A DNA stretch of 64,000 bases from CAZEGI01 sp964512105 (GTDB lineage: Archaea; Altiarchaeota; Altiarchaeia; IMC4; CAZEGI01), in assembly GCA_964512105.1 (NCBI GenBank), contig CAZEGI010000001.1, positions 95,000 through 158,999 on the forward strand, in the 5' to 3' direction. Under the pieces are notes generated by a model. That model saw only the letters and a program-made list of their open reading frames with translations, was not told the origin of the DNA and made no database searches. Of this stretch, positions 24,698-32,769 are shown piece after piece (positions within the stretch are counted from its first letter, which is position 1; every line of letters begins with the position of its first letter). The translations under genes were made by a program, and so were the position numbers.

Positions 24698-24740
24698 TTT
24701 TAAATCTCTGGATTTAAAAGACCCAGACTGCGAAGCAGTC
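24698..24740 (-). promoter_or_regulatory. two hairpins in the porA-porB junction
   Basis: Directly before the porB ATG lies a 9-bp perfect stem (24698-24706 with 24711-24719, 4-base loop), and before it a 6-bp stem GACTGC/GCAGTC (24726-24731 with 24735-24740, 3-base loop). A 50-bp non-coding junction with two hairpins inside a tight operon suggests RNA processing, attenuation or a translation switch for porB. Confidence 0.5.
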
Positions 24741-24747
24741 CTTGGTT

Positions 24748-25923
24748 CTAAAACATCCACTCCTCCTTTGAGCCTTTATCGTTTTTGGTCATTTCGTAAA
24801 TCTTCTCAATGTGATCCAATTTGACATCCCTGCCACCAAAACCCACGATGAAACTCCTTATGTCTGGCTGTGTGTCCGTCTTGTACAAAACCCCGGCAAT
24901 TTCATCGCAGAGAACCCCGCCAACGCCAGGAGAAATCGCCTTTTCCAGAACCGCGATTTTCTTTATGCCTTTCAACGATTTCTTTATCGCATCCTTCGGG
25001 AACGGTCTGTAGGTTATCAACTTTAACAACCCAACCTTCTCGCCCCTGTTCCTGAGTCTGTCGACAACGTCCTTTATGGTCCCGCACATCGAACCCATCG
25101 CAACGAATGCGATTTCTGCATCATGGAGTTGATACTCCTCGACATGGTAATACCTCTCCGGCCTCGAGTTCTTTATCTGCACAGGGAATTTGTCAGAGAA
25201 CCCCTTGAATACCTTCTCAATCGTCTTAATCGAATTGTTGAGCGCCGCACATTGCGCATACCTTATCTCCATGTACTCCGACGGGAAGCCTATCGGACCC
25301 TGCGTCAAAGGTTGCTCAGGGTCAAGAACCGCATGCACCGGTTTGTACCTCGGAACAAAATCCTCAACCAGTTTCTTTGTCGTGATATCAACCGGCTCAT
25401 AAACATGAGACAACGTAAAACCATCCATGCAGACCATTGAAGGCAGCAGCACATCCTTATCCTCGGAAATCTTGAACTGCATCAGTGAAAGGTCAAATGC
25501 TTCCTGTCCGGTTTCCACATAAAACTGCAGCCATCCGGAATCCCTGCAGGAAATCGCATCCTGATGGTCGTTCCAGATGTTTATCGGAGCAGACAAAGCG
25601 CGGTTCACTTCTGACATGCAAACCGGCAACCTCATCCCCGAAGTTATGAAAAGAAGCTCGAACATAAGCGCAAGCCCCTGCGACGATGTTGACGAATACG
25701 CCCTGCAACCGGTTGCTGAAGCACCAATGCACGCGGACAACGCGCTGAATTCTGAATCGACATTAATGTACTGCGATTTAAGCTCGCCATCTGCCACGAA
25801 ATCCGACAGACGTTCGACAATGTGCGTCTGTGGTGTTATCGGATAAGCCGCAATCACGTCCGGCTCAATCATCTTTATCGCTTCCGCGATTGCATGTGAT
25901 GCCTCCATAACTTTTTTCGTCAT
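24748..25923 (-). CDS. porA: pyruvate:ferredoxin oxidoreductase, alpha subunit
   Basis: A 391-aa subunit with the N-terminal pyrimidine-binding fold: AAYPITPQTHIVERL, YINVDSEFSALSACIGAS and YSSTSSQGLALMFELL. Further motifs are SEVNRALSAPINIWNDHQDAIS, EGxx-like VCMDGFTLSH and the C-terminal KIAVLEKAISPGVGG. ATG 25923 is used: it overlaps the porD stop (ATGA) and GGGAGG stands before it; the frame upstream to 25983 is inside porD. Produces acetyl-CoA or the reverse reaction with PorB, PorG and PorD. Confidence 0.96.
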   Translation of the reverse strand: MTKKVMEASHAIAEAIKMIEPDVIAAYPITPQTHIVERLSDFVADGELKSQYINVDSEFSALSACIGASATGCRAYSSTSSQGLALMFELLFITSGMRLPVCMSEVNRALSAPINIWNDHQDAISCRDSGWLQFYVETGQEAFDLSLMQFKISEDKDVLLPSMVCMDGFTLSHVYEPVDITTKKLVEDFVPRYKPVHAVLDPEQPLTQGPIGFPSEYMEIRYAQCAALNNSIKTIEKVFKGFSDKFPVQIKNSRPERYYHVEEYQLHDAEIAFVAMGSMCGTIKDVVDRLRNRGEKVGLLKLITYRPFPKDAIKKSLKGIKKIAVLEKAISPGVGGVLCDEIAGVLYKTDTQPDIRSFIVGFGGRDVKLDHIEKIYEMTKNDKGSKEEWMF

Positions 25924-26222
25924 TTTTCCTCCCTGACCATGCTGATGCACTTGACAGGGCAAACTTCTGAGCAGATTCCGCATCCTTTGCAGTAATCCAA
26001 ATTCACCTCAAAGTAACCCTTTTCGTTTTTCTTGTAGCTCGCGTCCGGGCAGAAGGTCCAGCAATTACCGCACTTCACGCATTTGCTGAAATCCGTGACC
26101 GGTCTCAAAGAGCGCCACCCGCCGGTCTTTGTTGCAACCGTGGAGCCGTCGCTCTTCAACACTGCACCGAGCGTGATTTTTTTCCCACCAACCGTCTGTT
26201 TTACCTTCTCGAAGTCTATCAT
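25920..26222 (-). CDS. porD: pyruvate:ferredoxin oxidoreductase, delta subunit (2[4Fe-4S] ferredoxin)
   Basis: A 100-aa ferredoxin-like subunit with two CxxCxxCxxxC/P clusters: CVKCGNCWTFCPD and CKGCGICSEVCPV. It takes electrons from the catalytic subunits to ferredoxin. The N-terminal 35 residues (KVKQTVGGKKITLGAVLKSDG) are the docking segment seen in archaeal PorD. Overlaps porG by 4 bases and porA by 4 bases, so translation is coupled. Confidence 0.96.
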   Translation of the reverse strand: MIDFEKVKQTVGGKKITLGAVLKSDGSTVATKTGGWRSLRPVTDFSKCVKCGNCWTFCPDASYKKNEKGYFEVNLDYCKGCGICSEVCPVKCISMVREEK

Positions 26223-26761
26223 TTTTTGATCTTAAGAGCATGCTCGTAAACGCGCTCAACCAGTTGGACGTTCTTCTCCACAAGTTGCGGTGGGAACTCT
26301 TCCTTCACCGCATCAACGGTCGCTTCTCTCGACACATCACCCGTTAGCGCGGCATATGCCCCAAGCATTGCCGTATTCACAATATCCCTACCCAAAACCT
26401 CGAAGGCCACGGTTGTTGCATCAACACAATATACGCGGCCACTTATCCTAAATTCCTTCGGGCCCTTACCGCTGTTTATTATAACCACACCGTCCTTCTT
26501 CAACCCGGCCGTAATATCCTCCGCCTCAAACAACGTCGGGTCCAAAACAACCAGAACATCGGGTTCGTAAACCGCGCTCTTTAACCTTATAAAAGAATCT
26601 GAAATGCGCGTGAATGCCTGCACCGGCGCACCCCTGCGCTCAACACCAAACTTCGGGAACGCCTGCGTGCATTTTCCGTCCTTGAATCCCGCAACCGCAA
26701 GAACCATTGCAGCGGTTACCGCGCCCTGCCCGCCGCGACCATGAAATCTCACCTCTTTCAT
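26219..26761 (-). CDS. porG: pyruvate:ferredoxin oxidoreductase, gamma subunit
   Basis: A 180-aa subunit opening MKEVRFHGRGGQGAVTAAMVLA, the CoA-binding gamma-domain signature, followed by FPKFGVERRGAPVQAF and DVLVVLDPTLF. It interacts with CoA in the PFOR reaction. First gene of porGDAB; promoter shared with the divergent eL33 gene in the 65 bp between 26761 and 26827, where AAATGTATTTAAGC-like AT-rich sequence can serve as TATA box on either strand. Confidence 0.95.
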   Translation of the reverse strand: MKEVRFHGRGGQGAVTAAMVLAVAGFKDGKCTQAFPKFGVERRGAPVQAFTRISDSFIRLKSAVYEPDVLVVLDPTLFEAEDITAGLKKDGVVIINSGKGPKEFRISGRVYCVDATTVAFEVLGRDIVNTAMLGAYAALTGDVSREATVDAVKEEFPPQLVEKNVQLVERVYEHALKIKK

Positions 26762-26826
26762 GAGGAATGTAATTTGAATTTGTGCTTAAATACATTTTTA
26801 TTTGGCGATTACATATACCATAGAAC

Positions 26827-27084
26827 ATGGAAGGAACAATAGTGAACTACCGGAGCGGCAAGAGAACCCAGGACAACAAGCATTTTGTTATTGAAACAAA
26901 GGAAATAACAAAAAAATCCGACGCCACAAAACTCATCGGAAAAACCGTTGAATGGGTATCACCAAGTGGAAAAAAACTTGCAGGAAAAATAACAAAATCC
27001 CATGGCAATTCCGGTGCCGTTCTCGCGATATTTGAAAAAGGCCTGCCGGGTCAGGCGCTCGGAACAAAAGTTGAAGTAAAATAA
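26827..27084 (+). CDS. rpl35ae: ribosomal protein eL33 (L35Ae)
   Basis: An 85-aa beta-barrel ribosomal protein found only in archaea and eukaryotes. It has the family pattern GTIVNYRSGKRTQDNKHFVI, IGKTVEWVSPSGKKLAGKI, then SHGNSGAVLAIFEKGLPGQALG. Complete length. It is monocistronic and convergent with an unknown gene 9 bp away. Its right flank is the border between core genes and the block of unrecognised genes. Confidence 0.95.
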   Translation: MEGTIVNYRSGKRTQDNKHFVIETKEITKKSDATKLIGKTVEWVSPSGKKLAGKITKSHGNSGAVLAIFEKGLPGQALGTKVEVK

Positions 27085-27093
27085 ACCTGCGTA

Positions 27094-27654
27094 TCACTCC
27101 AGCACGAACATTACTTTGTCGCCTTCATCACCTAATCTGGACCTCATCCTGTATCTTTCTCTGAACCCCAGCGCCCTCGAGAAATCAGGTCTGTTGTCTG
27201 GTTTGTCTTCTTCAAAATATGCCATCAGGATCGGGCGTCCGATTGACTTTGCTGCAACATCAATAATTGTAAGCAACAAAGTATCCCTGTCCGAATCCAT
27301 GCCACCAGCGCCGACACTCAGCATCATACTAGACGTCTGGTTAGGATCTATCCCCCTCTGTCTTAACAGGGTTTCCTCAAATTCATCTGGTTTTTGCAGG
27401 GAGAATGACAAAACCCTAACGCTTCTCTCACCACCCATATCATCAACAACAACATCTATACCGTCTTCGGTTTTTTCAGCGTGGCATTTCAACCTGATGG
27501 TTCCGAATCCATACTCTGCTTCGCCCGCCTCAAGAGAACCAGAAATCACAGTAACTTCAGGTAGCGATTTTATCGGAACACGGGCTTCCGGTGTTGGGCA
27601 TCCATAATCATCAAATAACCTCGGTTGTCCGTACACCTCTCTACGTCTCATCAT
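27094..27654 (-). CDS. protein of unknown function, 186 aa
   Basis: I do not recognise this protein. It begins MMRRREVYGQPRLFDDYGCP. It has a middle beta-rich part (GFGTIRLKCHAEKTEDGIDVVVDDM) and a helical part with LLTIIDVAAKSIGRPILMAYFEE, ending in an Arg-rich stretch (RALGFRERYRMRSRLGDEG). No signal peptide or membrane segment. It is the last gene of a minus-strand run with 27699-28538. The start could be either of the two adjacent Met codons. Confidence 0.6.
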   Translation of the reverse strand: MMRRREVYGQPRLFDDYGCPTPEARVPIKSLPEVTVISGSLEAGEAEYGFGTIRLKCHAEKTEDGIDVVVDDMGGERSVRVLSFSLQKPDEFEETLLRQRGIDPNQTSSMMLSVGAGGMDSDRDTLLLTIIDVAAKSIGRPILMAYFEEDKPDNRPDFSRALGFRERYRMRSRLGDEGDKVMFVLE

Positions 27655-27698
27655 TTAATCACACGAAGCCAACATATAAAAAGTTTTCAAATGAGGTA

Positions 27699-28538
27699 TT
27701 ACCCTCTTATTCCTGCCAAATCCCAGACTTGGTTTGGTAACCTCCAAAGTCTGTCTCTGGCAAGCGTTCTCACAGCCTCTGCAGTTCTCTCCTGCCCCAG
27801 CATACTATGAGTCATTCTAAACAAAGCTTCACGGTTTGCTTCGAGTCTCTTTTCATCACCGGGGGTTTTGAGTAGGATAAGCCCCACAACAACACCCTCT
27901 TCGCGCATTGCGTTCAACACATTAACCAAGTGCGCAATCCCTTCTGATTCGCATCTCCTCATTATATCCGTCGCCCCCGTTGTTGGCTGCATTATCTCCA
28001 GAGCTGGGCGCGAGTCTTCAAAAAAATCCTGCGAGATTTTTTCCGTAACATTCAAAAGTGCGCGATTCAATCCGCCACGCGTCCCGTCCAGAGTAAGTAG
28101 CTCTCTTGGGCTACCACGGGCTATCAGATTTTGATCTAATCCTCTACCACCACGTACCGCCTCAATAAGTCGTGTTTCAATCTCTCCAGCAACAGTAGCA
28201 TCCTGCGTATTTACCATCGCAACTATAAGCCTTCTGGCAGCCTCCTCACCCACAGTGATTTTACCTGCACCAGCGTATGTCCCGTTATAACCTGTTGCTT
28301 CAACCATCGTAGCAATCAACATGTCTCTTTCTTCCGGTTGCAGTATCATTCTTTCTTCGGCAGGAATGCCTCTTGGTGGCAGGAGCATCTCAAAACCCCT
28401 ACCAAGCGCCGTTTCCACGATCCTATAGTCTACGCTCCGTTGTTGTTCAAGAGCACGGATATTCTCAATGCAAATCCGAACTTCATCTCGTATGTCCTCA
28501 GCAGGCACCCCTCCAGAAACACGTTCCCTGTAAGCCAT
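27699..28538 (-). CDS. protein of unknown function, 279 aa
   Basis: A soluble, mostly helical protein rich in Arg, Glu and Ala; not recognised. Notable stretches: RGIPAEERMILQPEERDMLIATMV, an IAHLVNVLNAMREEGVVVGLILLKTPGDEKRLE beta-alpha unit near the end, and a Trp-containing C-terminus (RLWRLPNQVWDLAG). It starts directly with a helical segment and has no cysteine pair or nucleotide motif. Spacing of 44 bp to the next gene suggests one transcript with 27094-27654. Confidence 0.6.
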   Translation of the reverse strand: MAYRERVSGGVPAEDIRDEVRICIENIRALEQQRSVDYRIVETALGRGFEMLLPPRGIPAEERMILQPEERDMLIATMVEATGYNGTYAGAGKITVGEEAARRLIVAMVNTQDATVAGEIETRLIEAVRGGRGLDQNLIARGSPRELLTLDGTRGGLNRALLNVTEKISQDFFEDSRPALEIMQPTTGATDIMRRCESEGIAHLVNVLNAMREEGVVVGLILLKTPGDEKRLEANREALFRMTHSMLGQERTAEAVRTLARDRLWRLPNQVWDLAGIRG

Positions 28539-28577
28539 TAAAATCCCATTACCCTTAGGGAAGATTGAGTATAAATC

Positions 28578-28796
28578 TCAAAGGCTATCCTTAACCTTGG
28601 CCTTCTCACGGTGCTTCCTGAAAGCAGGCTCGTTCAGGAGTTTTTTGGTGAACTCCCCGTTGTTGTCAAAACTGGAAACCTCACCAATTGAGCAGTGCCC
28701 TTCATCAAGAAGCCGTTCAATCCCGTATCTCAGATAAACCTTCACAAAGTCGTTTCCGCTGACGACCCTTACGGGCTTTTGCTTCTTTTTGGTCAT
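28578..28796 (-). CDS. small basic protein of unknown function, 72 aa
   Basis: MTKKKQKPVRVVSGNDFVKVYL opens a short, charged protein (Lys/Glu-rich) without membrane segment. The sequence GNDFVKVYLRYGIERLLDEG followed by a Ser-rich turn could be a small helical fold; no family is recognised. It lies 39 bp before the 279-aa gene on the same strand and faces the 436-aa gene head to head across about 96 bp. Confidence 0.55.
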   Translation of the reverse strand: MTKKKQKPVRVVSGNDFVKVYLRYGIERLLDEGHCSIGEVSSFDNNGEFTKKLLNEPAFRKHREKAKVKDSL

Positions 28797-28892
28797 GAGA
28801 AATTATAGTGCGGATTAATTTAAATGTTAGTTATCCTGTAGTAGCGGTTTTTACTTTCGAAAGCCCTATAAAATAAACATCCGTTAAACAAG

Positions 28893-30203
28893 ATGCTCAG
28901 ACGAAGACCGGAAAAGGCACAAGAGATGCCACCCGTTGATGAATCTCTGTTGATGAGAATTAGAGATAAAGAAGATTCTCCATCCGTAGAGTGGATGGAC
29001 GAGCACGGTTTGCTGCCCAGAGGGGTATGGCGCGACCCGAAAGCCCATAGGGAATGGACAGGAACCGTTTCCGAAAGGGCAAGACAAATTCAGGAACAGT
29101 TGTGTGCTAAACCGCTCGATGTTGTGGCAGCCGCAGAGGAACTCAAATTTCCTCTGAAATGGACGGATGCAGAAGGCAAACACGGCCTTGATGTTCCCAA
29201 AACCGTACAACTTGTGTCACTCATCGACCCTTGTGGATATACAGACACCCTAGCGAACCTGGCAGTAAAGATGACCATCGGCTTGGGTTTATCCGAGGGT
29301 TTAGACCCAACCGGGGTTACAGAGTATGACTGGGCAGTAACTGATGGTTTAGAGCGTGGCAGAATGGATGGCGCCGAGATGGTGCCTTATATGGGTAAAT
29401 CCGCACCACCACCAAGAAGCCCTGCAGTTGCAACAGCGTTCTTCAAAATCCACCTAATCAAACCGCTGCCTGAAAACCCGTTTTTTTACAAGGGATGGTT
29501 TGTAGCAGATAAAGATAAGGAATTTTTCACATTCAACGACGGAAAACCCTTTGCTGTCATCTATCCTGTGCAGTACGTTCCGTTCTGGTGCGTTAATGAA
29601 GAAGATACCGGATGGAATGAAAGTTATCGCACCGCATCGCGTGAAAACAGGGAACGCGTTTTGGCAGGATTCCAGCAGCTTTTTGATGCTGCACCAAACA
29701 GCAATGCACGGCACAACATACAGTCCAGAATGAAACTCTACCAAGAAAATCCGTTCGCATCGGTTTTTGCATACAGGGACAGAGGCGTGCTTGCGGGCTT
29801 GGCAACCCTGTGGATTTTGCGTGAGTTAAGTGCCGAAGGCATAGAAATAAAAGACGTTGGCGTTCCGTACACAGCAGATGGACTCGGACATATGCTTGGA
29901 GGGGGGCACCCTCTTGATTTTCTCTTGGGAGGCAGCGCACCGGTGAGCACAAGCAGAATGCTTAATAGATACCAACAGGTTGCGGATGCTATAGAAAGAA
30001 CACCAGTGCCGGGTGAAAAAAGGTCAGGCGTTGGGGTATTCGACTCACGAAAATACACGGGTTTCTGGAACGAAAGCGATTTCTTTGTTCACTTAAACGG
30101 AATAGGTTATGTAAGAGCAGGTGAGCGCGTGTTGAACGAGGAGGAATACGAACTTTATCATAGTTTGGTATCAGAGTATTACATCAGAGACGGATGGGAG
30201 TAA
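28893..30203 (+). CDS. protein of unknown function, 436 aa
   Basis: The largest unknown gene of this block. A soluble protein with no signal peptide. Aromatic-rich stretches stand out (NPFFYKGWFVADKDKEFFTF, VIYPVQYVPFWCVNEEDTGW), and a glycine-rich segment GLGHMLGGGHPLDFLLGGSAP near residue 330 could be a binding loop. A TATA-like CTATAAAATA at 28866-28875 lies 18-27 bases before the ATG, so the transcript is probably leaderless or nearly so. It is the only plus-strand gene in the block. No catalytic motif is recognised. Confidence 0.6.
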   Translation: MLRRRPEKAQEMPPVDESLLMRIRDKEDSPSVEWMDEHGLLPRGVWRDPKAHREWTGTVSERARQIQEQLCAKPLDVVAAAEELKFPLKWTDAEGKHGLDVPKTVQLVSLIDPCGYTDTLANLAVKMTIGLGLSEGLDPTGVTEYDWAVTDGLERGRMDGAEMVPYMGKSAPPPRSPAVATAFFKIHLIKPLPENPFFYKGWFVADKDKEFFTFNDGKPFAVIYPVQYVPFWCVNEEDTGWNESYRTASRENRERVLAGFQQLFDAAPNSNARHNIQSRMKLYQENPFASVFAYRDRGVLAGLATLWILRELSAEGIEIKDVGVPYTADGLGHMLGGGHPLDFLLGGSAPVSTSRMLNRYQQVADAIERTPVPGEKRSGVGVFDSRKYTGFWNESDFFVHLNGIGYVRAGERVLNEEEYELYHSLVSEYYIRDGWE

Positions 30204-30215
30204 AAAGATAGAAAA

Positions 30216-30302
30216 CTATCCGCTTTCCACAACTCTTCTTACCTCCTCCAGTGCCTTCTCCAAATCCAATCTCAAATCCTCTGGGATGATATCCTCATCC
30301 AT
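30216..30302 (-). CDS. possible 28-aa mini-protein
   Basis: An ATG one base after the stop of the 167-aa gene opens 28 codons (MDEDIIPEDLRLDLEKALEE, then VRRVVESG), all helix-forming and acidic/basic in alternation. GGAAAAG precedes it within the upstream gene. The stop codon lies in a small hairpin GATAG-AAAA-CTATC (30207-30220). The position suggests translational coupling, but such a short frame can arise by chance. Confidence 0.3.
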   Translation of the reverse strand: MDEDIIPEDLRLDLEKALEEVRRVVESG

Positions 30303-30303
30303 T

Positions 30304-30807
30304 CTACTCTTTTCCATGTTCATACTCCAGAAAACTAGCAAATTGTCGTATATTGTTTGTTCTTACCCTTACCTGCTGTCGTATTCCCTCAACAACATCC
30401 TCCGGACCAACCCCCCGTTTAAACAATTCTTCCGCCAAAACTTCATGTTCTTCAGGTTGAAGTTTTTCTAGGTCTTGAGATGATGATAACCTAACCCTAC
30501 CGCTCTGGTCAAGAAAAACAGCAACCGTGTACTCCTCATGTTCCCCTATATCAAAGTTCATAACTAACGGACCACGTACAAGTAAATCCGTAGAAGCATC
30601 AAAGGCATCTATCATGTCCTCCGTAACGCCTTTTTTAGCATTGACACCAACAATGGCCGTACGCACGGTTGGGCTGGCAGTCACCCGGTCCAGCGCATCC
30701 TTCAATAAACCTACTGCTACGTCTCTGTTGTCCACGCCCTTGAGAGCTCCGGCAAGTTGCCGTCCGAGTTCACGATCAACGATGTCTGGTTCTTTTGTTT
30801 TTGGCAT
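30304..30807 (-). CDS. protein of unknown function, 167 aa
   Basis: Soluble protein with an N-terminal helical half (LAGALKGVDNRDVAVGLLKDAL) and a central beta sheet (LVMNFDIGEHEEYTVAVFLDQSGRVRL). A C-terminal helical hairpin ends ...LEYEHGKE. The strand pattern EEYTVAVFLDQSGRV is reminiscent of a small sensor-type domain, but I recognise no family. It lies directly between the tRNA-like fragment and the 436-aa gene, and the two genes are convergent. Confidence 0.6.
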   Translation of the reverse strand: MPKTKEPDIVDRELGRQLAGALKGVDNRDVAVGLLKDALDRVTASPTVRTAIVGVNAKKGVTEDMIDAFDASTDLLVRGPLVMNFDIGEHEEYTVAVFLDQSGRVRLSSSQDLEKLQPEEHEVLAEELFKRGVGPEDVVEGIRQQVRVRTNNIRQFASFLEYEHGKE

Positions 30808-30818
30808 TTTGTTAAATG

Positions 30819-30836
30819 TTTGCCGCCGGGGGGATT
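30819..30836 (-). repeat. 18-bp copy of the tRNA-Phe 3' end
   Basis: TTTGCCGCCGGGGGGATT (plus strand) is identical to 31000-31017, the 3' end of tRNA-Phe plus flank. On the minus strand it continues a TTCGAAT T-loop, but the 5' side of the T stem (TCAGG) does not pair with CCCCC and no matching acceptor strand GCCGCCG lies upstream. So this is a tRNA-end duplication, not a tRNA gene. A strong hairpin GTGGGACT/AGTCCCAC at 30905-30923 lies between the copies. Confidence 0.65.
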
Positions 30837-31001
30837 CGAACCTGAACCGCAGGAGCTACCGCCCCTTCAGTTTACAGATATCCTGATTCCCCGAAACGAG
30901 TTTTGTGGGACTTTCAGTCCCACTAAACGCATTATCTCGTAGTATATCCCAAATTTTCCAAGTAAATTCCTCCCCCCTTTTCTAAAAGAAAAGGGTTTCT
31001 T

Positions 31002-31150
31002 TGCCGCCGGGGGGATTTGAGCCCCCGACACCCTGGTGCCAGAGATATCGGGTTTTTCTTTCTTTGAACCCGAGGGCCTTTCTTTCTTTTAGAAAAGAAA
31101 GAAAGGGGCTCTCTTCAGCCAGGTGCTCTCCCAAGCTGAGCTACAGCGGC
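31002..31150 (-). tRNA. tRNA-Phe(GAA) with 75-nt intron
   Basis: Exon 1 (31150-31113) folds to acceptor GCCGCTG, D arm and anticodon stem CCTGG with loop CTGAAG; exon 2 (31037-31002) gives CCAGG, variable GTGTC, T arm GGGGG/CCCCC and acceptor CGGCGGC plus A73. The anticodon is GAA. The 75-base intron (31112-31038) sits at the canonical 37/38 position, and AGAG/CTCT near its ends fits a bulge-helix-bulge. Inside it a perfect repeat CTTTCTTTC/GAAAGAAAG and a second stem CTCGGGTT/AACCCGA make hairpins. T-loop begins CTC instead of TTC, an oddity. Acceptor has one T-G wobble. Confidence 0.9.
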
Positions 31151-31278
31151 GAGATGCGATTATCTATTATTATAGATGTATTAATTTCTTTTTCATCAAC
31201 GTTTTTCTTTTTTAAATAATTATTCTTTTCAAGAAGATAAACTACGTATTTTCCAATGTACGGAATAAGCTAAAGTCG

Positions 31279-32760
31279 TCAGTTTTTTATAGGGACAGCA
31301 AATTCTCTCTCGATATTTTCCCTATGTATCGAATTGTAACTGCAGAACGGAATAATCTTTCCATTCGGCAGGGCATAATGGATAACACACCTCTGCACCC
31401 TGTCCAAATCAAAATTCCACGCGTCCATGAAGTGCATACATCCAATCATTATGCTGTTGTAGTGGAAAGGTCGTAAAGCCTCGTAACACCCATCCTTCAG
31501 TGCCTTTATAATCAATCTTCTGATTTTCGGATTTTTAATCTCCAAGGCGATTTCCTTCAATAACTTAGCACCAACCCTCACTTTACCTAACCTAAGTTTT
31601 TTTGATATTACACCTTCATTCACTAGTTCTCGGGTTGCTTTTTTTAGTATATCCATAAACCTTTCAACATCAATCAATTCGGTTATCGGAATGTAACTTC
31701 CGTTTTCGTCTATCATGATATATGTACCTACGCCGCAAAGAGGATGTGTAGTAGCTTCGGGTTTTGGCTTTTCCAAATATGCCCCAACAAATCTTGACAC
31801 AGGAACAATCGACGGAACCGGATAAAAGTCCCTCACCCTTATAGAACCATTGGTCTGCTTTTCAACCAATTTTATAAACTGGTCTGTGGTGATGCGTTTT
31901 TTCTTGACCTCCATTCTACTTGCTCTACCCGAAAATGAAATTGGCTGAAAGTTCACGCCTCTGACAACGTCCTTGTTTTTAATTGCAAATCTTATGATCT
32001 CGCCTATCTGATGATCATTTACCCCCTTAGCCAGAGTTACTACAAAAACAACCCATCTACCAGTTTTTTTCCAGTTTTCAATCGCCTTAAGTTTTGTTTC
32101 CATAAGCGGAACGCCCCGCGTTTTTCTATAAACCCCGTCATCCAAACCATCAAACTGTAGGTATATCAAATTTGTCCCAGCATCTGCAAGTTTCTTTGCG
32201 TATTCTGGTTCATTTGCAATCCTTACCCCGTTTGTGTCAACCTCAACATGCTTAAACCCCAACCCTTTTGCTGTCTTTACCAATTCTGGCAGGTCATCCC
32301 TCATTGTGGGTTCGCCGCCAGAAAACTGCAGGGCCTTTGTAGCAACGGGCTTATTGTTCAATAGGTTAGTCATCATTTCTACTACTTGTTCCTTTGTTGG
32401 CTGATACAAATAACCAAGGGCGTCAGAATTCGCAAAACATACCGGACATTTTAAATTGCACCTGTTTGTAACGTCTATGATGCCCAGCATAGTGTGGCTC
32501 TTGTGTTCATCGCACAGCCCACAATCGTACGGACATCCGCGGACCCTTTTTGTCTTTGGGTTTTTTACGCCACTGCCATCATCCTGAAACTTCATCATCC
32601 ATTTGTAGTGCTCTGTATCGCTCCAGTAAAGGTCTTCAAAGTTTCCATGTTCTTTGCAGTTCTTCTTTATAAGAACCTTTCCATTATCATCAACAATCTC
32701 TGCGTTAATGGATCTCAAACATTTCGGACAAATACTCTTTGTTTTCCTTAGTAGCTCCAT
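31279..32760 (-). CDS. tes: tetraether lipid synthase, radical SAM (MJ0619 family)
   Basis: Tes joins phytanyl chains of archaeol lipids to macrocyclic or tetraether (GDGT) lipids. The 493-aa protein has an N-terminal CPKC (11-14) region, the CPYDCGLC cysteines (76, 80, 83), then the radical-SAM motif CNLKCPVC (Cys101, 105, 108) in VTNRCNLKC. FSGGEPTMR and the C-terminal CxxY-rich domain (HYALPNGKIIPFCSYNSIHR) fit the family. It is 9 bp after a PurM-like gene, so both are probably one transcript. This predicts membrane-spanning lipids. Confidence 0.9.
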   Translation of the reverse strand: MELLRKTKSICPKCLRSINAEIVDDNGKVLIKKNCKEHGNFEDLYWSDTEHYKWMMKFQDDGSGVKNPKTKRVRGCPYDCGLCDEHKSHTMLGIIDVTNRCNLKCPVCFANSDALGYLYQPTKEQVVEMMTNLLNNKPVATKALQFSGGEPTMRDDLPELVKTAKGLGFKHVEVDTNGVRIANEPEYAKKLADAGTNLIYLQFDGLDDGVYRKTRGVPLMETKLKAIENWKKTGRWVVFVVTLAKGVNDHQIGEIIRFAIKNKDVVRGVNFQPISFSGRASRMEVKKKRITTDQFIKLVEKQTNGSIRVRDFYPVPSIVPVSRFVGAYLEKPKPEATTHPLCGVGTYIMIDENGSYIPITELIDVERFMDILKKATRELVNEGVISKKLRLGKVRVGAKLLKEIALEIKNPKIRRLIIKALKDGCYEALRPFHYNSIMIGCMHFMDAWNFDLDRVQRCVIHYALPNGKIIPFCSYNSIHRENIEREFAVPIKN

Positions 32761-32769
32761 CTTTAAGAA

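Noticed and set aside
24698..24760. Longer PorB start at GTG 24760
   Set aside because: It would translate two hairpins and adds residues not found in PorB proteins.
30821..30925. A second complete tRNA left of tRNA-Phe
   Set aside because: The T-loop and acceptor 3' strand are there but the T stem does not pair, no D or anticodon arm fits and no acceptor 5' strand is found.
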